Positions 1-9,748 of a DNA stretch of 64,000 nucleotides are shown here, one piece after another. This DNA comes from Paramagnetospirillum kuznetsovii (GTDB lineage: Bacteria; Pseudomonadota; Alphaproteobacteria; Rhodospirillales; Magnetospirillaceae). Location of the stretch: NCBI RefSeq assembly GCF_003284725.1, contig NZ_PGTO01000016.1, forward strand, positions 1 through 64,000. Reading direction: 5' to 3'. The notes under the pieces were generated by a model that was not told the DNA's origin, ran no database searches, and saw only the letters and a program-made list of their open reading frames with translations. A program made the position numbers and the translations under genes. The stretch's first letter is position 1. Every line of letters begins with the position of its first letter.

Positions 1-8
1 ATACCCCC

Positions 9-905
9 ATGCATTTTAATATTTTTCTTAAGAACCATCACGTTACCGGGCTGGCCAGTCTTGAGGACATCATCCGTCCGATTTGTGCCGGGATGATCGA
101 AGGCGGTCATGAAGTCCAGTTCGAATACGAGCATCTGCTGCCACGGCCATGGGTCAACTTGATTTTCGAGTACTTCCCCGACATGACGCTGGTCGATGAA
201 TTGGCCGAAGCCAGGCGTCAGTTCGGCCGCGATCTGGTGCTGGGACTGATCGGCACCGAAGATCTGTCGGACACCATCTCGATGGGTGAAGCGGGCGAAC
301 AAACCCGCCTGGACAATATGCGCCAGGCGATGCCCTTATTCGACTTCATCTGGTCGATCGTGCCGGTCGATGATTACGCCCGGTTGTTTCCCGACTGCCA
401 GCCGGCCCATTTCCTGCCATTGGGACATTGTCCGACCCTGACCTTGGCGCCGACCCGCCACCTGGGCATCGACGTCATGCTGTACGGCAAGTTGAACGCC
501 TGGCGCGGCCCGGTGGTGCAGACCTTGCTTGAGCAAGGCGCCCGCGTCCAGGCCACCTTCGGCGACATGCCGGAATACATTCGCTGGAACATGCTGGGGC
601 GATCGAAGATGGTCCTGGACATGCGTCGAGGCAAGGTTGTGCGGTACATGTCGCCGTCGCGCATCTGCGCCGCCTTGCATTGTGGGACACTGGTGGTCGC
701 CGAGACTTTCGACACCAGTCCTCTGGCCAGCCTCTATCGCTATGCCCAGGCGGCGGATTATGGAGACCTGGCCGAAACCTGCCTGGACCTGATGGCCGAC
801 GAGACCAAACGGGCCGCCCGGGCCGCCCAGTTGTTCGGTCGCTTTGCCAAGGAAACCTCCATGAGGGCCAATATCGAGGCCCTGCTGCCGACCATTCCGG
901 CGTAA
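9..905 (+). CDS. Glycosyltransferase-like protein (CgeB/GT1-like fold), surface glycan type
   Basis: A 298-residue soluble protein with no signal peptide or membrane segment. The second half has a Rossmann-like strand (MLYGKLNAWRG near 157-167) and a C-terminal part with an SPSRICAAL...GTLVVAE pattern near 218-235. This resembles the nucleotide-sugar-binding half of CgeB/GT4-type transferases, where a name such as 'capitulation of the poor-quality end region' is not available, so only the fold is assigned. The frameshifted gene at 1129-2081 carries a similar C-terminal motif (GRVWETLAAGALLVEQ), which suggests two related transferases here. The ATG at 9 has little upstream sequence in the window, so an earlier start cannot be excluded. 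The donor and acceptor are unknown; a role in a surface glycan is inference. Confidence 0.6.
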   Translation: MHFNIFLKNHHVTGLASLEDIIRPICAGMIEGGHEVQFEYEHLLPRPWVNLIFEYFPDMTLVDELAEARRQFGRDLVLGLIGTEDLSDTISMGEAGEQTRLDNMRQAMPLFDFIWSIVPVDDYARLFPDCQPAHFLPLGHCPTLTLAPTRHLGIDVMLYGKLNAWRGPVVQTLLEQGARVQATFGDMPEYIRWNMLGRSKMVLDMRRGKVVRYMSPSRICAALHCGTLVVAETFDTSPLASLYRYAQAADYGDLAETCLDLMADETKRAARAAQLFGRFAKETSMRANIEALLPTIPA

Positions 906-928
906 CCGTCAGGGGCGGGTCGCAGGCG

Positions 929-1159
929 ATGAAGTTGGAAACGGAATTGCGGGCGGGCATGGCCGCCCATTCTGAAGGACGTCTGGTCGATGCCGCGCGA
1001 TGCTGTCGCCAGGTGCTCGAGTCCGATGACGGCATCATGGTGGGCGGCTGGTTTGAAATCAGCACCGACCTCGTCTCCGTCATGGAAACTCCGCCGACGT
1101 ATCAACATCTCGGCAGTGCGTCGAGCATTCAGGAAAACAACGTGGCGAACCAGTCCTGA
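929..1159 (+). CDS. Short TPR-like N-terminal fragment, probable truncated gene
   Basis: A 76-residue reading frame starting 24 bp after the preceding gene. Residues 1-32 (ELRAGMAAHSEGRLVDAARC) look exactly like the first helix pair of a tetratricopeptide repeat protein. After about residue 35 the similarity stops and the sequence turns low in structure (TPPTYQHLGSASSIQEN). The frame runs 31 bp into the 3' end of the convergent gene at 1129-2081, itself a TPR/glycosyltransferase-type gene. The simplest reading is a remnant of a TPR gene broken by an inversion or deletion here. It may not make a functional protein; the alternative is a short genuine hypothetical protein. Confidence 0.4.
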   Translation: MKLETELRAGMAAHSEGRLVDAARCCRQVLESDDGIMVGGWFEISTDLVSVMETPPTYQHLGSASSIQENNVANQS

Positions 1160-2081
1160 GCCGCCTGTAACTCCCCGGCCATGTCCGCTTCGCTCCTCGG
1201 GCGCAGGGCGTGGCCGAGCAGGGCGGTCCAGAACGCCGTCACGCCGTAATGCCGCTTGGCCCAGGCGTGTCCTTCGTCAGCCACCCGTCTTGCCAGATCC
1301 GGCCGCCGCTTGATGAATTTGGCGATGTGGACGATGTCTTCCACATTGGTCCAGGGCAGATAGTGACGATAGGGGGGGAAGAACTTGGCGGTCGAGGGGT
1401 TGTCCTGTTCCACCAGCAGCGCGCCGGCGGCCAGCGTCTCCCATACGCGCCCCGTGATCAGATGATCCTTGGGGCTGTGGGCCGAAATATTGAGAATGGC
1501 GCTGGCGCCGGTCAGCATGGCCATGACGCCCATATCCATCAGATGGGCGGTAGAGATCGGCCAGCGCTCGGTCCAGCGGGACAGGAAGGCTTTGGCGCGG
1601 TCACCCTGGCCGAGCCCGACCAGCCGCTTCACCAAATCGCCATGACGGTCGCTCCAGTCACCGTTGGCCGCGGCCAATGCCTCCCACTCGTCCAGCAGCG
1701 AGTCGGCATCGGCAAGGCCGGGCAGTCGAAGCAGGAGAATCAGAACCTCCAGGCGAAGGCCGAGAGGGCCTTTTAGCCTGCGCAGCAGGGCCTCGGCTTC
1801 GGCGTTGTTCCCATCCGGATCAAGGCCTCCGCCAGCCTTAGCTGTACGGGAATGAGATCGCCTTCAATGGAAAGAGCCTGCCGACAGAGATGGATTTCCG
1901 CGTCGTAGCAACCAACACCCTTCAGCCAATTCGCCAGCGGAAGCCAGAGCATGATCGAAGATTGATCCGAACCGGTCAACCAGTCGTCCACCCAGGCCAG
2001 CATCCGAGGCTGGACGCTTTCGGCCACTTCGTCATAGATCCAGCCGGTGGCGACGGCGGCAAGAACGGCGGCTGTGGGCAT
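1129..2081 (-). pseudogene. TPR/CgeB-type glycosyltransferase gene split by a 1-bp frameshift
   Basis: Two minus-strand open pieces belong to one gene. The first (2081 to 1773) has a TPR-like stretch (AEIHLCRQALSIEGDLIPVQ) and then runs into a stop after IRMGTTPKPRP. The second (open from upstream of 1677 to 1129) ends in a CgeB-like domain (GRVWETLAAGALLVEQ, then FFPPYRHYLPW). Restoring one base in the C-run at about 1810-1812 joins them: IRMG continues as NNAEAEALLRRLKGPLG through to the second piece. Repaired length is about 317 residues. The ATG at 2081 overlaps the TAA of the upstream radical SAM gene by one base (TAATG), so the two were translationally coupled. It may be a true pseudogene or a homopolymer sequencing error; the intact coding quality on both sides fits a recent or artefactual change. 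Confidence 0.7.
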
Positions 2082-3868
2082 TACGATGCTATCTCCATCG
2101 GCCAGCCGAACTGGGCGAAGCGCTCCTGCCAGTAGGGCTGGGTGGTCAGCAAGTTCCGCAGGCGGGCGGCGATCTCCGGGCTGGCGGGGCGGTCCAGCTT
2201 GGCCAGCAGGTGCTGGCGGAAGTGCAGCGCCAGGGCGTCGCCCGGCGCCACCACGTCGCTGACATATTCCAGATTGCCGAGATACTGCTCCAGCTTGATG
2301 GGGCGGTCCTCGGCCTCCAGCCGCAGATAGTTGAGGTGGACCACCATATAGGCCCAGATATCCTCCATGTCGGCGGGAGAGGGCACCTCGTCCAGCCGGT
2401 GGGAGCTGAAGACGCCGTCGAAGTCGCGGGCCAGCATGTCGCGGCCACCGGCCGATTTGCCTGCGTTCTTGCCGAAGGTGCCGCCGGCATAACGCACGCC
2501 GCTAAAATCCTCTGGCTTGATCAGCTTGTCCTCGACCATGGAATCGAACAGCGGCGTGTTGGGCAGCGGTTGCAACAGTTGGATCTGATACCAGTCCAGC
2601 CCCATCTGCCGCGCGACCGTGACGGTGTCGGCAATCTGGCTGAAAGTCTCGCCGGGAAAGCCGATGATCAGGAAGACCCGGCTGTAGATCTGGGGGAATT
2701 TGCGGATGGCCTCGGCGGCGGCCAGGAAGTTCTCCACCGTGCCGGGTTTCTTGATGCGCTTGAGGATTTCGCGGTTACCCGATTCCATGCCCAGCGACAG
2801 GCAGATGCAGCCGCTGGCGGCGGCGGCGGCGACCACCTCGTCGTCGCAGGACGCGGCGATGACGCCGTTGGTGCAATCCCAGGTCATGCCAAGATTGCGC
2901 CGAACCATCTCGTCGAACAGGGCCAGGGTCGCCCGCTTGTCGTAGAGGAAATCATCGTCCAGCCACATGACATGGCGAACCCCGAAATCATCGCGCAGCC
3001 ATTCCAATTCGTCGGCCACCGAAGTGGGAGAACGCCGCCGCACCCCCATGCCGTTGAAATTTCGCACACTGCAAAAGGTGCATTGGGCGCGGCAGCCTCG
3101 GTTGGACTGCACGGTGGCGAAGCGGGTCTCGGGCGGCAGCATGTAGAAATAGGCCCCCACCTTGCCCCAGCGCGACAATTCGTCGGGGCGCATCAGGTCG
3201 TGGGCGGGCGGCGCGTCCAGCGTCTCCACTCCGGGCCGTTGACGTTGGGAAAAGTCCGCCTCTTCCTCGCCATGGCGCAGCAGCACCTGGGCCAGCGAAT
3301 CATCGGGCAATTCGCCGTTGACCACCCTGACGAAGGTGGGGAAGGCCTCGTCGCATTCATGGCGGAAGAACAGAGAGACCATGGGCAGATCGGCCAGTAG
3401 TGCCGCCCGCGTCGCCGGAGTCGCCAAGGCGTTGGTGACGTGGACGCCGCCGACGGCGATGGGGAGGGCTGGGGCCAGGGCGGCCACGTCCGCGCAGACC
3501 CGAACCAGCATGGGATGGGTCTGGCTGAACATGCAGGTGACGCCGACCAGATCGGGCTGAAAATCGCTGACGGCGTCGGCGAGATCGCCCCGCCAAACCG
3601 CGTCATAGTCGAAATCACTCTCCCGCTCGGCCAGCCGTGCGGCGCGCAGGACCGATGACGCCAGATTGAGGATGCGGATTTCGATGCCGATGTCGCGCAG
3701 CCGCCCGGCCAGCATTCCCAGCCCATAGGGTTCGTAATTGGTGTAGCGGCCACGCTTGCAGGTGGCGAAGCTGAACAGCGACGCTTCCACGTCCGGCGGC
3801 GCGATCAGGATGACCCTCCGAACCGGGCTGTCCTTGAAGATGGACGTTATCAACCGTCGCGTCACCAT
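2081..3868 (-). CDS. B12-binding-domain radical SAM protein
   Basis: A 595-residue cytosolic protein. Residues about 17-190 form a cobalamin-binding-like Rossmann domain (ILIAPPDVEAS, YEPYGLGMLAGRL, DLVGVTCMFSQTHP, IAVGGVHVT). It is followed by a radical SAM domain with the cluster motif C259-RAQ-C263-TF-C266. Further typical elements are WLDDDFLYD, CLSLGMESGNREIL and FLIIGFPGET. This is the BchE/methyltransferase-type architecture, but the Rossmann part lacks a clear DxHxxG cobalamin-ligating motif, so B12 use is not assured. Substrate is unknown. It is divergent from the aminotransferase operon at 4024 and coupled to the frameshifted transferase gene downstream. The start is ATG 3868; GTG 3865 sits at a better distance from AGAGGA and is an alternative. 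Confidence 0.85.
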   Translation of the reverse strand: MVTRRLITSIFKDSPVRRVILIAPPDVEASLFSFATCKRGRYTNYEPYGLGMLAGRLRDIGIEIRILNLASSVLRAARLAERESDFDYDAVWRGDLADAVSDFQPDLVGVTCMFSQTHPMLVRVCADVAALAPALPIAVGGVHVTNALATPATRAALLADLPMVSLFFRHECDEAFPTFVRVVNGELPDDSLAQVLLRHGEEEADFSQRQRPGVETLDAPPAHDLMRPDELSRWGKVGAYFYMLPPETRFATVQSNRGCRAQCTFCSVRNFNGMGVRRRSPTSVADELEWLRDDFGVRHVMWLDDDFLYDKRATLALFDEMVRRNLGMTWDCTNGVIAASCDDEVVAAAAASGCICLSLGMESGNREILKRIKKPGTVENFLAAAEAIRKFPQIYSRVFLIIGFPGETFSQIADTVTVARQMGLDWYQIQLLQPLPNTPLFDSMVEDKLIKPEDFSGVRYAGGTFGKNAGKSAGGRDMLARDFDGVFSSHRLDEVPSPADMEDIWAYMVVHLNYLRLEAEDRPIKLEQYLGNLEYVSDVVAPGDALALHFRQHLLAKLDRPASPEIAARLRNLLTTQPYWQERFAQFGWPMEIAS

Positions 3869-4023
3869 TCCTCTACTTGTCCTTTAGTATATACGAATGT
3901 TATAAGTACGCTGAATATGACTTTAAAAATATAATCTATATGCCATCACGAATGACTTTATTGGTAAGTTCGTTAATAAATTGCAGCCATATAATGCGAC
4001 AGGAGGCATTTGGAGCAGCCAAG
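3869..4023. promoter_or_regulatory. AT-rich divergent promoter region
   Basis: About 155 bp between the radical SAM gene (minus) and the aminotransferase operon (plus). It is strikingly AT-rich (for example AATATAATCTATATGCC near 3929-3945) compared with the GC-rich coding DNA on both sides. An in-frame ATG upstream at 3877 would translate it as a poor-quality N-terminal extension. I therefore read it as a two-way promoter region. An AGGAGG at 4001-4006 and GGAG at 4012-4015 precede the chosen GTG at 4024. Confidence 0.5.
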
Positions 4024-5190
4024 GTGAACGCCAGTTTGCAATTCTCGGTACGGGGACGGGCTCTCATGGGCCAGAAGATGTTCGCCGTGTTGGAACAGGC
4101 CCGCCGGATCGAGAGCCAGGGCGCCAAGGTCTATCACCTGGAACTGGGCAATCCCCGCCTGCCGCCGCCGCCCGCCATCCTGTCGCGCACCGTCCAGGCC
4201 CTGATCGAGCAGGAGGTCGGCTATACCCAATCGGCCGGTCATCCCGCCCTGCGCCAAGCCATTGCCCAGTTGCGAGAGCGCGCCTGGGGGCACACGATCA
4301 CCGAGGCCAATGTGGTGGTCAGCCCGGCCAATCTGATCATCAATCAGTTCTTCGATCTGGTCTGCGATCCCGGCGACAAGGTCGTGTTCTTCACCCCCGC
4401 CTTTCCCAGCTATTGGGCGGCGGCCACCCATATGGGGCTGCAGGTGGAAGGCGTGACGCTGGACCTCGTAACCGGCTACGACCTGACCGACGAGGCGATC
4501 ACCCGCGCCCTGGCGGCGCGCCCCAAGGCCATTGTGGTCAATTCCGCCAACAATCCCACCGGCGCCGTCTATGGACGCGAGCCATTGGAGCGCCTTGCCG
4601 TCGAATGCGACCGTTTGGGCATCTGGCTGTTGTCCGACGAGACCTATGGCGAGATCAGCTTTGGCCGTCCGTTTCATTCCCTGGGCGGGCTGGAGCTTCC
4701 CCGGCTGGTGGTGATGTCGTCGTTTTCCAAGCTGTTCTCGGTGCCCGGCTACCGCATCGGCTTCGTCATCGCCCATCCCGATGTGGCGGAGAAATTCGCC
4801 CTGTCGGTCTCCACCCTGGTATCGTGCCTGCCCATTTTCACCCAACTGGGCTGCGTCGCGGCGCTGGACTGCATCGAGGACTATACCGCCAGCGTGCGCG
4901 AGCGATGCGTCTCCATGACCGAGTGGTGCGATCAGGCGCTGCAGGGCACCAACCGCATCAGCTTCGTGCCGCCCAAGGCGGGCTTCTACTATTTCCTCGA
5001 CATCTCGGCCTGCGGTCTTGACGACCTCACCTTCGCCCAGCGGCTGCTGGAGGAGCAGCAGACGGCGGTGACGCCGGGCAGCAGCTTCGATCCCAGTCTT
5101 CGCAGCCATATCCGTATCGCCACCTGCGGTTCGGTGCTCGACGTGCATGAAGGCGTCAGGCGGCTCGTCGCCCTGGCGGAGACGCTGTGA
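4024..5190 (+). CDS. PLP-dependent class I/II aminotransferase
   Basis: A 388-residue fold-type I aminotransferase that would transfer an amino group between an amino acid and a 2-oxo acid in the cytosol. Counted from the chosen start, it has NNPTG at 176-180, the cofactor Asp in SDETYGE (D205, Y208), the Schiff-base lysine K236 in SSFSKLFSVPG, and the carboxylate-binding Arg of PGYRIG (R244). GTG 4024 was chosen because GGAG sits 8 nt upstream and the family's conserved part begins soon after. ATG 3994 and the far upstream ATG 3877 are in frame but extend into AT-rich, non-coding-like sequence. It heads a five-gene operon and its TGA overlaps the next ATG by one base. The specific substrate is not readable; an unusual 2-oxo acid made by the downstream genes is inferred. 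Confidence 0.85.
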   Translation: MNASLQFSVRGRALMGQKMFAVLEQARRIESQGAKVYHLELGNPRLPPPPAILSRTVQALIEQEVGYTQSAGHPALRQAIAQLRERAWGHTITEANVVVSPANLIINQFFDLVCDPGDKVVFFTPAFPSYWAAATHMGLQVEGVTLDLVTGYDLTDEAITRALAARPKAIVVNSANNPTGAVYGREPLERLAVECDRLGIWLLSDETYGEISFGRPFHSLGGLELPRLVVMSSFSKLFSVPGYRIGFVIAHPDVAEKFALSVSTLVSCLPIFTQLGCVAALDCIEDYTASVRERCVSMTEWCDQALQGTNRISFVPPKAGFYYFLDISACGLDDLTFAQRLLEEQQTAVTPGSSFDPSLRSHIRIATCGSVLDVHEGVRRLVALAETL

Positions 5191-6680
5191 TGGACGTGTT
5201 GCTGGTCACGCCGCCCAGCCGACTCCAGGTCTATCAGGGCTTGGCGAGCGATCTGGCCGCCATCGAGCCGCCGGTCTGGTCGGGATTGATTGCCCAGTTC
5301 CTGCTGCTGCGGCGCTGCGAGGTCGCCATGCTGGACGCCGAGGCGGAGGGGCTGACCCATGAGCAGACCGCGACCCGCATCGCGGAGGCCGACGCCCGCC
5401 TGACCGTCTTCGTGGTCTATGGCCAGCAGCCCTCGGCGTCGACCCAATGCATGCCGGGCGCGCGCAAGGTGGCCGATGCCCTGACCCGGCTTGGCTTCGA
5501 CGGCGCCACCTTGGTGTTGGGCACCCATGCCTCGGCCCTGCCGGAGCGGACCCTGCGCGAGGAACCCTACACCTATGTCTGCGCGGGCGAGGGGCCGCAC
5601 ACCATTCTCGCCTTGCTGGAGCATCTGAAGGGCAGGGGGGCGCTCGCCGCCGTGCCCGGCCTGTGGTACCGCGACGGCGATGCGCTACGGGGCAACACCA
5701 GCGCCCCGGTGATCGCCGATCTCGACGCGGAACTGCCGCGTCAGGCCTGGGAACTGCTGGATATGAGCCGCTACCGCGCCCATAACTGGCATTGCTTCCA
5801 TGATCTCGGCAGCCGGGGCTCCTACGCCTCGCTGCAGACCAGCCTGGGTTGCCCGTTCCGCTGCGGTTTCTGCTGCATCAACGCGCCCTTCGGCGGTTCC
5901 GGCCTTCGGGTGTGGAGTCCCGACACCATCATCGGCCAGATCGACCTGCTGGTGGAGCGCTACGGCATCCGCAACATCAAGATTCCCGACGAGATGTTCG
6001 TGCTCAATCCCCGCCGCATCAAGGATATCTGCGACCGGCTGATCGAGCGGAATTACGGGCTCAACATCTGGGCCTATGCCCGCGTCGATACCCTCAACGA
6101 TCCGGTAATGGTGGCGAAGCTGGGCCGCGCGGGTTTCAACTGGCTGGGCATCGGGGTGGAATCGGCCTCCGACCATGTGCGCGACGGTGTCACCAAGGGC
6201 CGCTTCGGCAATGCCGACATCGTCGAGACCATCGCCCGCGTCCGCGATACCGGCATCAATATCGGCGCCAATTACATCTTCGGCCTGCCCGACGACACCT
6301 TGGGCACCATGCGCCAGACATTGGACCTCGCCCTGTCGCTCAACACCGAATGGGCCAATTTCTACTGCGCCATGGCCTATCCCGGCTCGCCGCTCTACCA
6401 GGTGGCCCGGGCCAAGGGCTGGGCGCTGCCCGATGATCCCGGCGGTCCCGGCTGGATCGGTTATTCCCAGCATTCCTATGACTGCCTGCCGCTGCCCACC
6501 GAGACCCTGTCGGCGATCCAGGTGCTCGACTTCCGCGATGCCGCCTTCAACGAGTATTTCGCCAATCCCGACTACCTCCGTCTGGTGGAGCGCAAGTTCG
6601 GCCCCGCTGTCATGGCCCATGTGCGCGAGATGACGGCCAGCACGCTGAGCCGCCGTCACCACGACCGCAAGAGCGCGTGA
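5190..6680 (+). CDS. B12-binding-domain radical SAM protein, second copy type
   Basis: A 496-residue protein with an N-terminal Rossmann-like segment (MDVLLVTPPSRL, then VFVVYGQQPSA and LVLGTHASALPE). A radical SAM core follows with C221-PFR-C225-GF-C228, then NIKIPDEMFVLNP, WLGIGVESASD and NYIFGLPDDT. This is the same architecture class as the divergent gene at 2081-3868 but clearly diverged from it. Such proteins perform methyl transfers, rearrangements or other radical reactions on unactivated carbon. The substrate cannot be named. The ATG at 5190 overlaps the aminotransferase stop (TGATG), so the two are probably made in fixed ratio. Confidence 0.85.
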   Translation: MDVLLVTPPSRLQVYQGLASDLAAIEPPVWSGLIAQFLLLRRCEVAMLDAEAEGLTHEQTATRIAEADARLTVFVVYGQQPSASTQCMPGARKVADALTRLGFDGATLVLGTHASALPERTLREEPYTYVCAGEGPHTILALLEHLKGRGALAAVPGLWYRDGDALRGNTSAPVIADLDAELPRQAWELLDMSRYRAHNWHCFHDLGSRGSYASLQTSLGCPFRCGFCCINAPFGGSGLRVWSPDTIIGQIDLLVERYGIRNIKIPDEMFVLNPRRIKDICDRLIERNYGLNIWAYARVDTLNDPVMVAKLGRAGFNWLGIGVESASDHVRDGVTKGRFGNADIVETIARVRDTGINIGANYIFGLPDDTLGTMRQTLDLALSLNTEWANFYCAMAYPGSPLYQVARAKGWALPDDPGGPGWIGYSQHSYDCLPLPTETLSAIQVLDFRDAAFNEYFANPDYLRLVERKFGPAVMAHVREMTASTLSRRHHDRKSA

Positions 6681-6691
6681 GGAGACGCCCC

Positions 6692-7858
<1,167 letters not shown>

Positions 7859-7861
7859 CCC

Positions 7862-8779
7862 ATGACCCATTCGTCTTCCCCGCGCACCCCCAATTTTGGC
7901 GCCATCCCAGGCTTGGCGGAGCGGGCAACCCCTGAGTTCTCGCTGGCGCTGTTTCGCCGCATGGCGCTGACCCGCGCCTTCGAGACTCGGGCCCGCCAAG
8001 CCCAGGCGGACCAGGATGTCCGCACCCTGATCTATCTGTGCCTGGGCGAGGAAGCCATTTCCGCCGGAATTTCCATGCATGCCGAGGGCGCCTGGGTTCT
8101 GGGGCAGCATCGCGGCCACGGCACCTATCTGTCGTTCGGCGGCAACATGGAGCGGCTGATCGACGAATTGCTCGGCATGCCCTCGGGCTGCAGCAGCGGC
8201 ATGGGGGGCTCGCCGCCCATCCACGACATGGAAAAGGGCATCGTCGGCCATAGCGGCCTGATCGGCGATCAGGTGCCCGTCGCGGTCGGCATGGCCATGG
8301 CGGGGGAGGCGCGCAAGGTGGTGACCTTCTTCGGAGACGGGGCGGCCGAGGAGGACTACGTGCTGGCCAGCCTGGGGACGGCGGCCAGCCGCAAGCTGCC
8401 CATCCTGTTCGTCTGCGAGGACAACGACCTGTCGGTGCTGACCCCGACGCGCGACCGGCGCGGCTGGGATCTGGCCCAGGTGGCGCGGGGGTTCGGGCTG
8501 GAGGCCGTCGACATCGCCGACGATCCCTGGCTGGTGGCCCATTGGGCCGAGACCCTGATGGTCCGGCTGCCCGCCCTGATCAATGTACGGACCTGCCGCG
8601 ACGTCTGGCATGTGGGCATCGGCAGCGACGGCGCGCCAGAGTGGAACCGCTTCGATCTGGTAAGGGAAAAGCTGGCGGCACTGGGCCTCGGCGAGCAGGC
8701 CGCTCGCATCGAGGCCGAGGCCCGTGATTTGGTGGAGGCCAAATGGCAAGAACGGTTGCGGATACGATCCGCGAGCTGA
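7862..8779 (+). CDS. Thiamine pyrophosphate-dependent dehydrogenase E1 component, alpha subunit
   Basis: A 305-residue protein of the pyruvate/acetoin dehydrogenase E1-alpha family. These enzymes decarboxylate a 2-oxo acid on thiamine pyrophosphate. The TPP/Mg motif is present: GDG at 158-160 followed by EDN at 186-188. The substrate-channel segment QHRGHGTYLSFG (82-93) and SGMGGSPPIHD (112-122) are also family-typical. It starts 4 bp after the condensing-enzyme gene and overlaps the beta-subunit gene by 37 bp. There is no E2 acyltransferase or E3 gene nearby, so this pair may decarboxylate or carboligate a dedicated substrate, or borrow a housekeeping E2. The true substrate is unknown. Confidence 0.85.
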   Translation: MTHSSSPRTPNFGAIPGLAERATPEFSLALFRRMALTRAFETRARQAQADQDVRTLIYLCLGEEAISAGISMHAEGAWVLGQHRGHGTYLSFGGNMERLIDELLGMPSGCSSGMGGSPPIHDMEKGIVGHSGLIGDQVPVAVGMAMAGEARKVVTFFGDGAAEEDYVLASLGTAASRKLPILFVCEDNDLSVLTPTRDRRGWDLAQVARGFGLEAVDIADDPWLVAHWAETLMVRLPALINVRTCRDVWHVGIGSDGAPEWNRFDLVREKLAALGLGEQAARIEAEARDLVEAKWQERLRIRSAS

Positions 8780-9645
8780 CGCGGGCGCATATCGCCGACA
8801 ATAACGGCGTGGTCATGGGCCAGTGCCTATCGGCGGTGGGTTGGGTGCAAAATACGGTGCCGGCCCAGGCCGAGGGCATGGTGGAACTGCCCATGACCGA
8901 CGTGGCCGGGGCAGGCTTTGCCGTGGGCATGGCGCTGACCGGGCGGCGGCCCATCTTCGTTCTGCGCTTCCAAAGCTTCCTGTGGCTCAACGCCAGCCCG
9001 CTGGTCAATTACGCCGCCAAGTCCAAATCCATGTTCGGCTATGGCTGCCCGGTCTTCGTGCGCGCCATCGCCGCCGAGGGAAGCGGAACCGGCCCGGTCC
9101 ACAGCCATTCCTTCCATTCCATCTTCATGCATGCGCCGGAACTGCCGGTGGCCGCCCCCATGACGCCGGGTGAATACGAGTCGGTGTGGGATCACTTCAT
9201 CACCCATGACGATCCCGTGCTGGTGAGCGAGCATCGGGCCAGCTACAAGACCGAGCGCGAATTGCCGGATATCATCCGCGAGGACGCCGTCCTGACCGTC
9301 TTCGCCATGGGTTCGGCCCGCTTCACCGCCCTGCAGGCGGTCGAAAGATTGGCCGCCCAGGGCATCGCCTGCAACCTGATCCATCTGGTCTGGCTGAAGC
9401 CCTTCGCCCCATCGCCCCAGGCCCTGGCGGCGCTGCGAGCCTGTGGCCGAGGGCTGGTGGTGGACGCCACCTACCAGACCTGCGGCGCGGCGCGCTCCAT
9501 CGCCTATGACCTGATGGAGGCGTCCGGGATCATGGTCCATGCCATCGGCCTGGAAGACCGCTCGCCCGGCGCCTATCCCCATCTCGAAAATCCGACCCCG
9601 TCGCCGGAGCGCATTATCGCCAAGGTGGCGGAGATGGTGACGTGA
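8743..9645 (+). CDS. Thiamine pyrophosphate-dependent dehydrogenase E1 component, beta subunit
   Basis: A 300-residue partner of the preceding alpha subunit, with a transketolase-type pyrimidine-binding domain (about 1-175) and a C-terminal domain (about 180-300). The glutamate region MVELPMTDVAGAGFAVGMAL, the segment GPVHSHSFHSIFMHAPEL, and a C-terminal LIHLVWLKPFAPS match the family. GGAGG five bases upstream supports ATG 8743, inside the alpha gene. It is the last gene of the 4024-9645 operon and is followed by a hairpin terminator at 9709-9742. Substrate unknown; see the alpha subunit. Confidence 0.85.
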   Translation: MARTVADTIRELTRAHIADNNGVVMGQCLSAVGWVQNTVPAQAEGMVELPMTDVAGAGFAVGMALTGRRPIFVLRFQSFLWLNASPLVNYAAKSKSMFGYGCPVFVRAIAAEGSGTGPVHSHSFHSIFMHAPELPVAAPMTPGEYESVWDHFITHDDPVLVSEHRASYKTERELPDIIREDAVLTVFAMGSARFTALQAVERLAAQGIACNLIHLVWLKPFAPSPQALAALRACGRGLVVDATYQTCGAARSIAYDLMEASGIMVHAIGLEDRSPGAYPHLENPTPSPERIIAKVAEMVT

Positions 9646-9708
9646 TCCAAATACACCCGCAAAATCCGGGCAGCCGTGCCTGAACGCTTCACGCGCCGCT
9701 CGGGCTTG

Positions 9709-9742
9709 AGAGGTTTTCGACTTTTTAAGTGCGAAAAACTCT
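9709..9742. terminator. Bidirectional hairpin terminator between converging genes
   Basis: A long near-perfect inverted repeat: AGAGGTTTTCG at 9709-9719 pairs with CGAAAAACTCT at 9732-9742, with an inner ACTT/AAGT stem. The arms are T- and A-rich, so either transcript ends in a U-rich tract. It lies between the E1-beta gene (plus) and glgC (minus), where a shared terminator is expected. Confidence 0.75.
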
Positions 9743-9748
9743 AAACAT

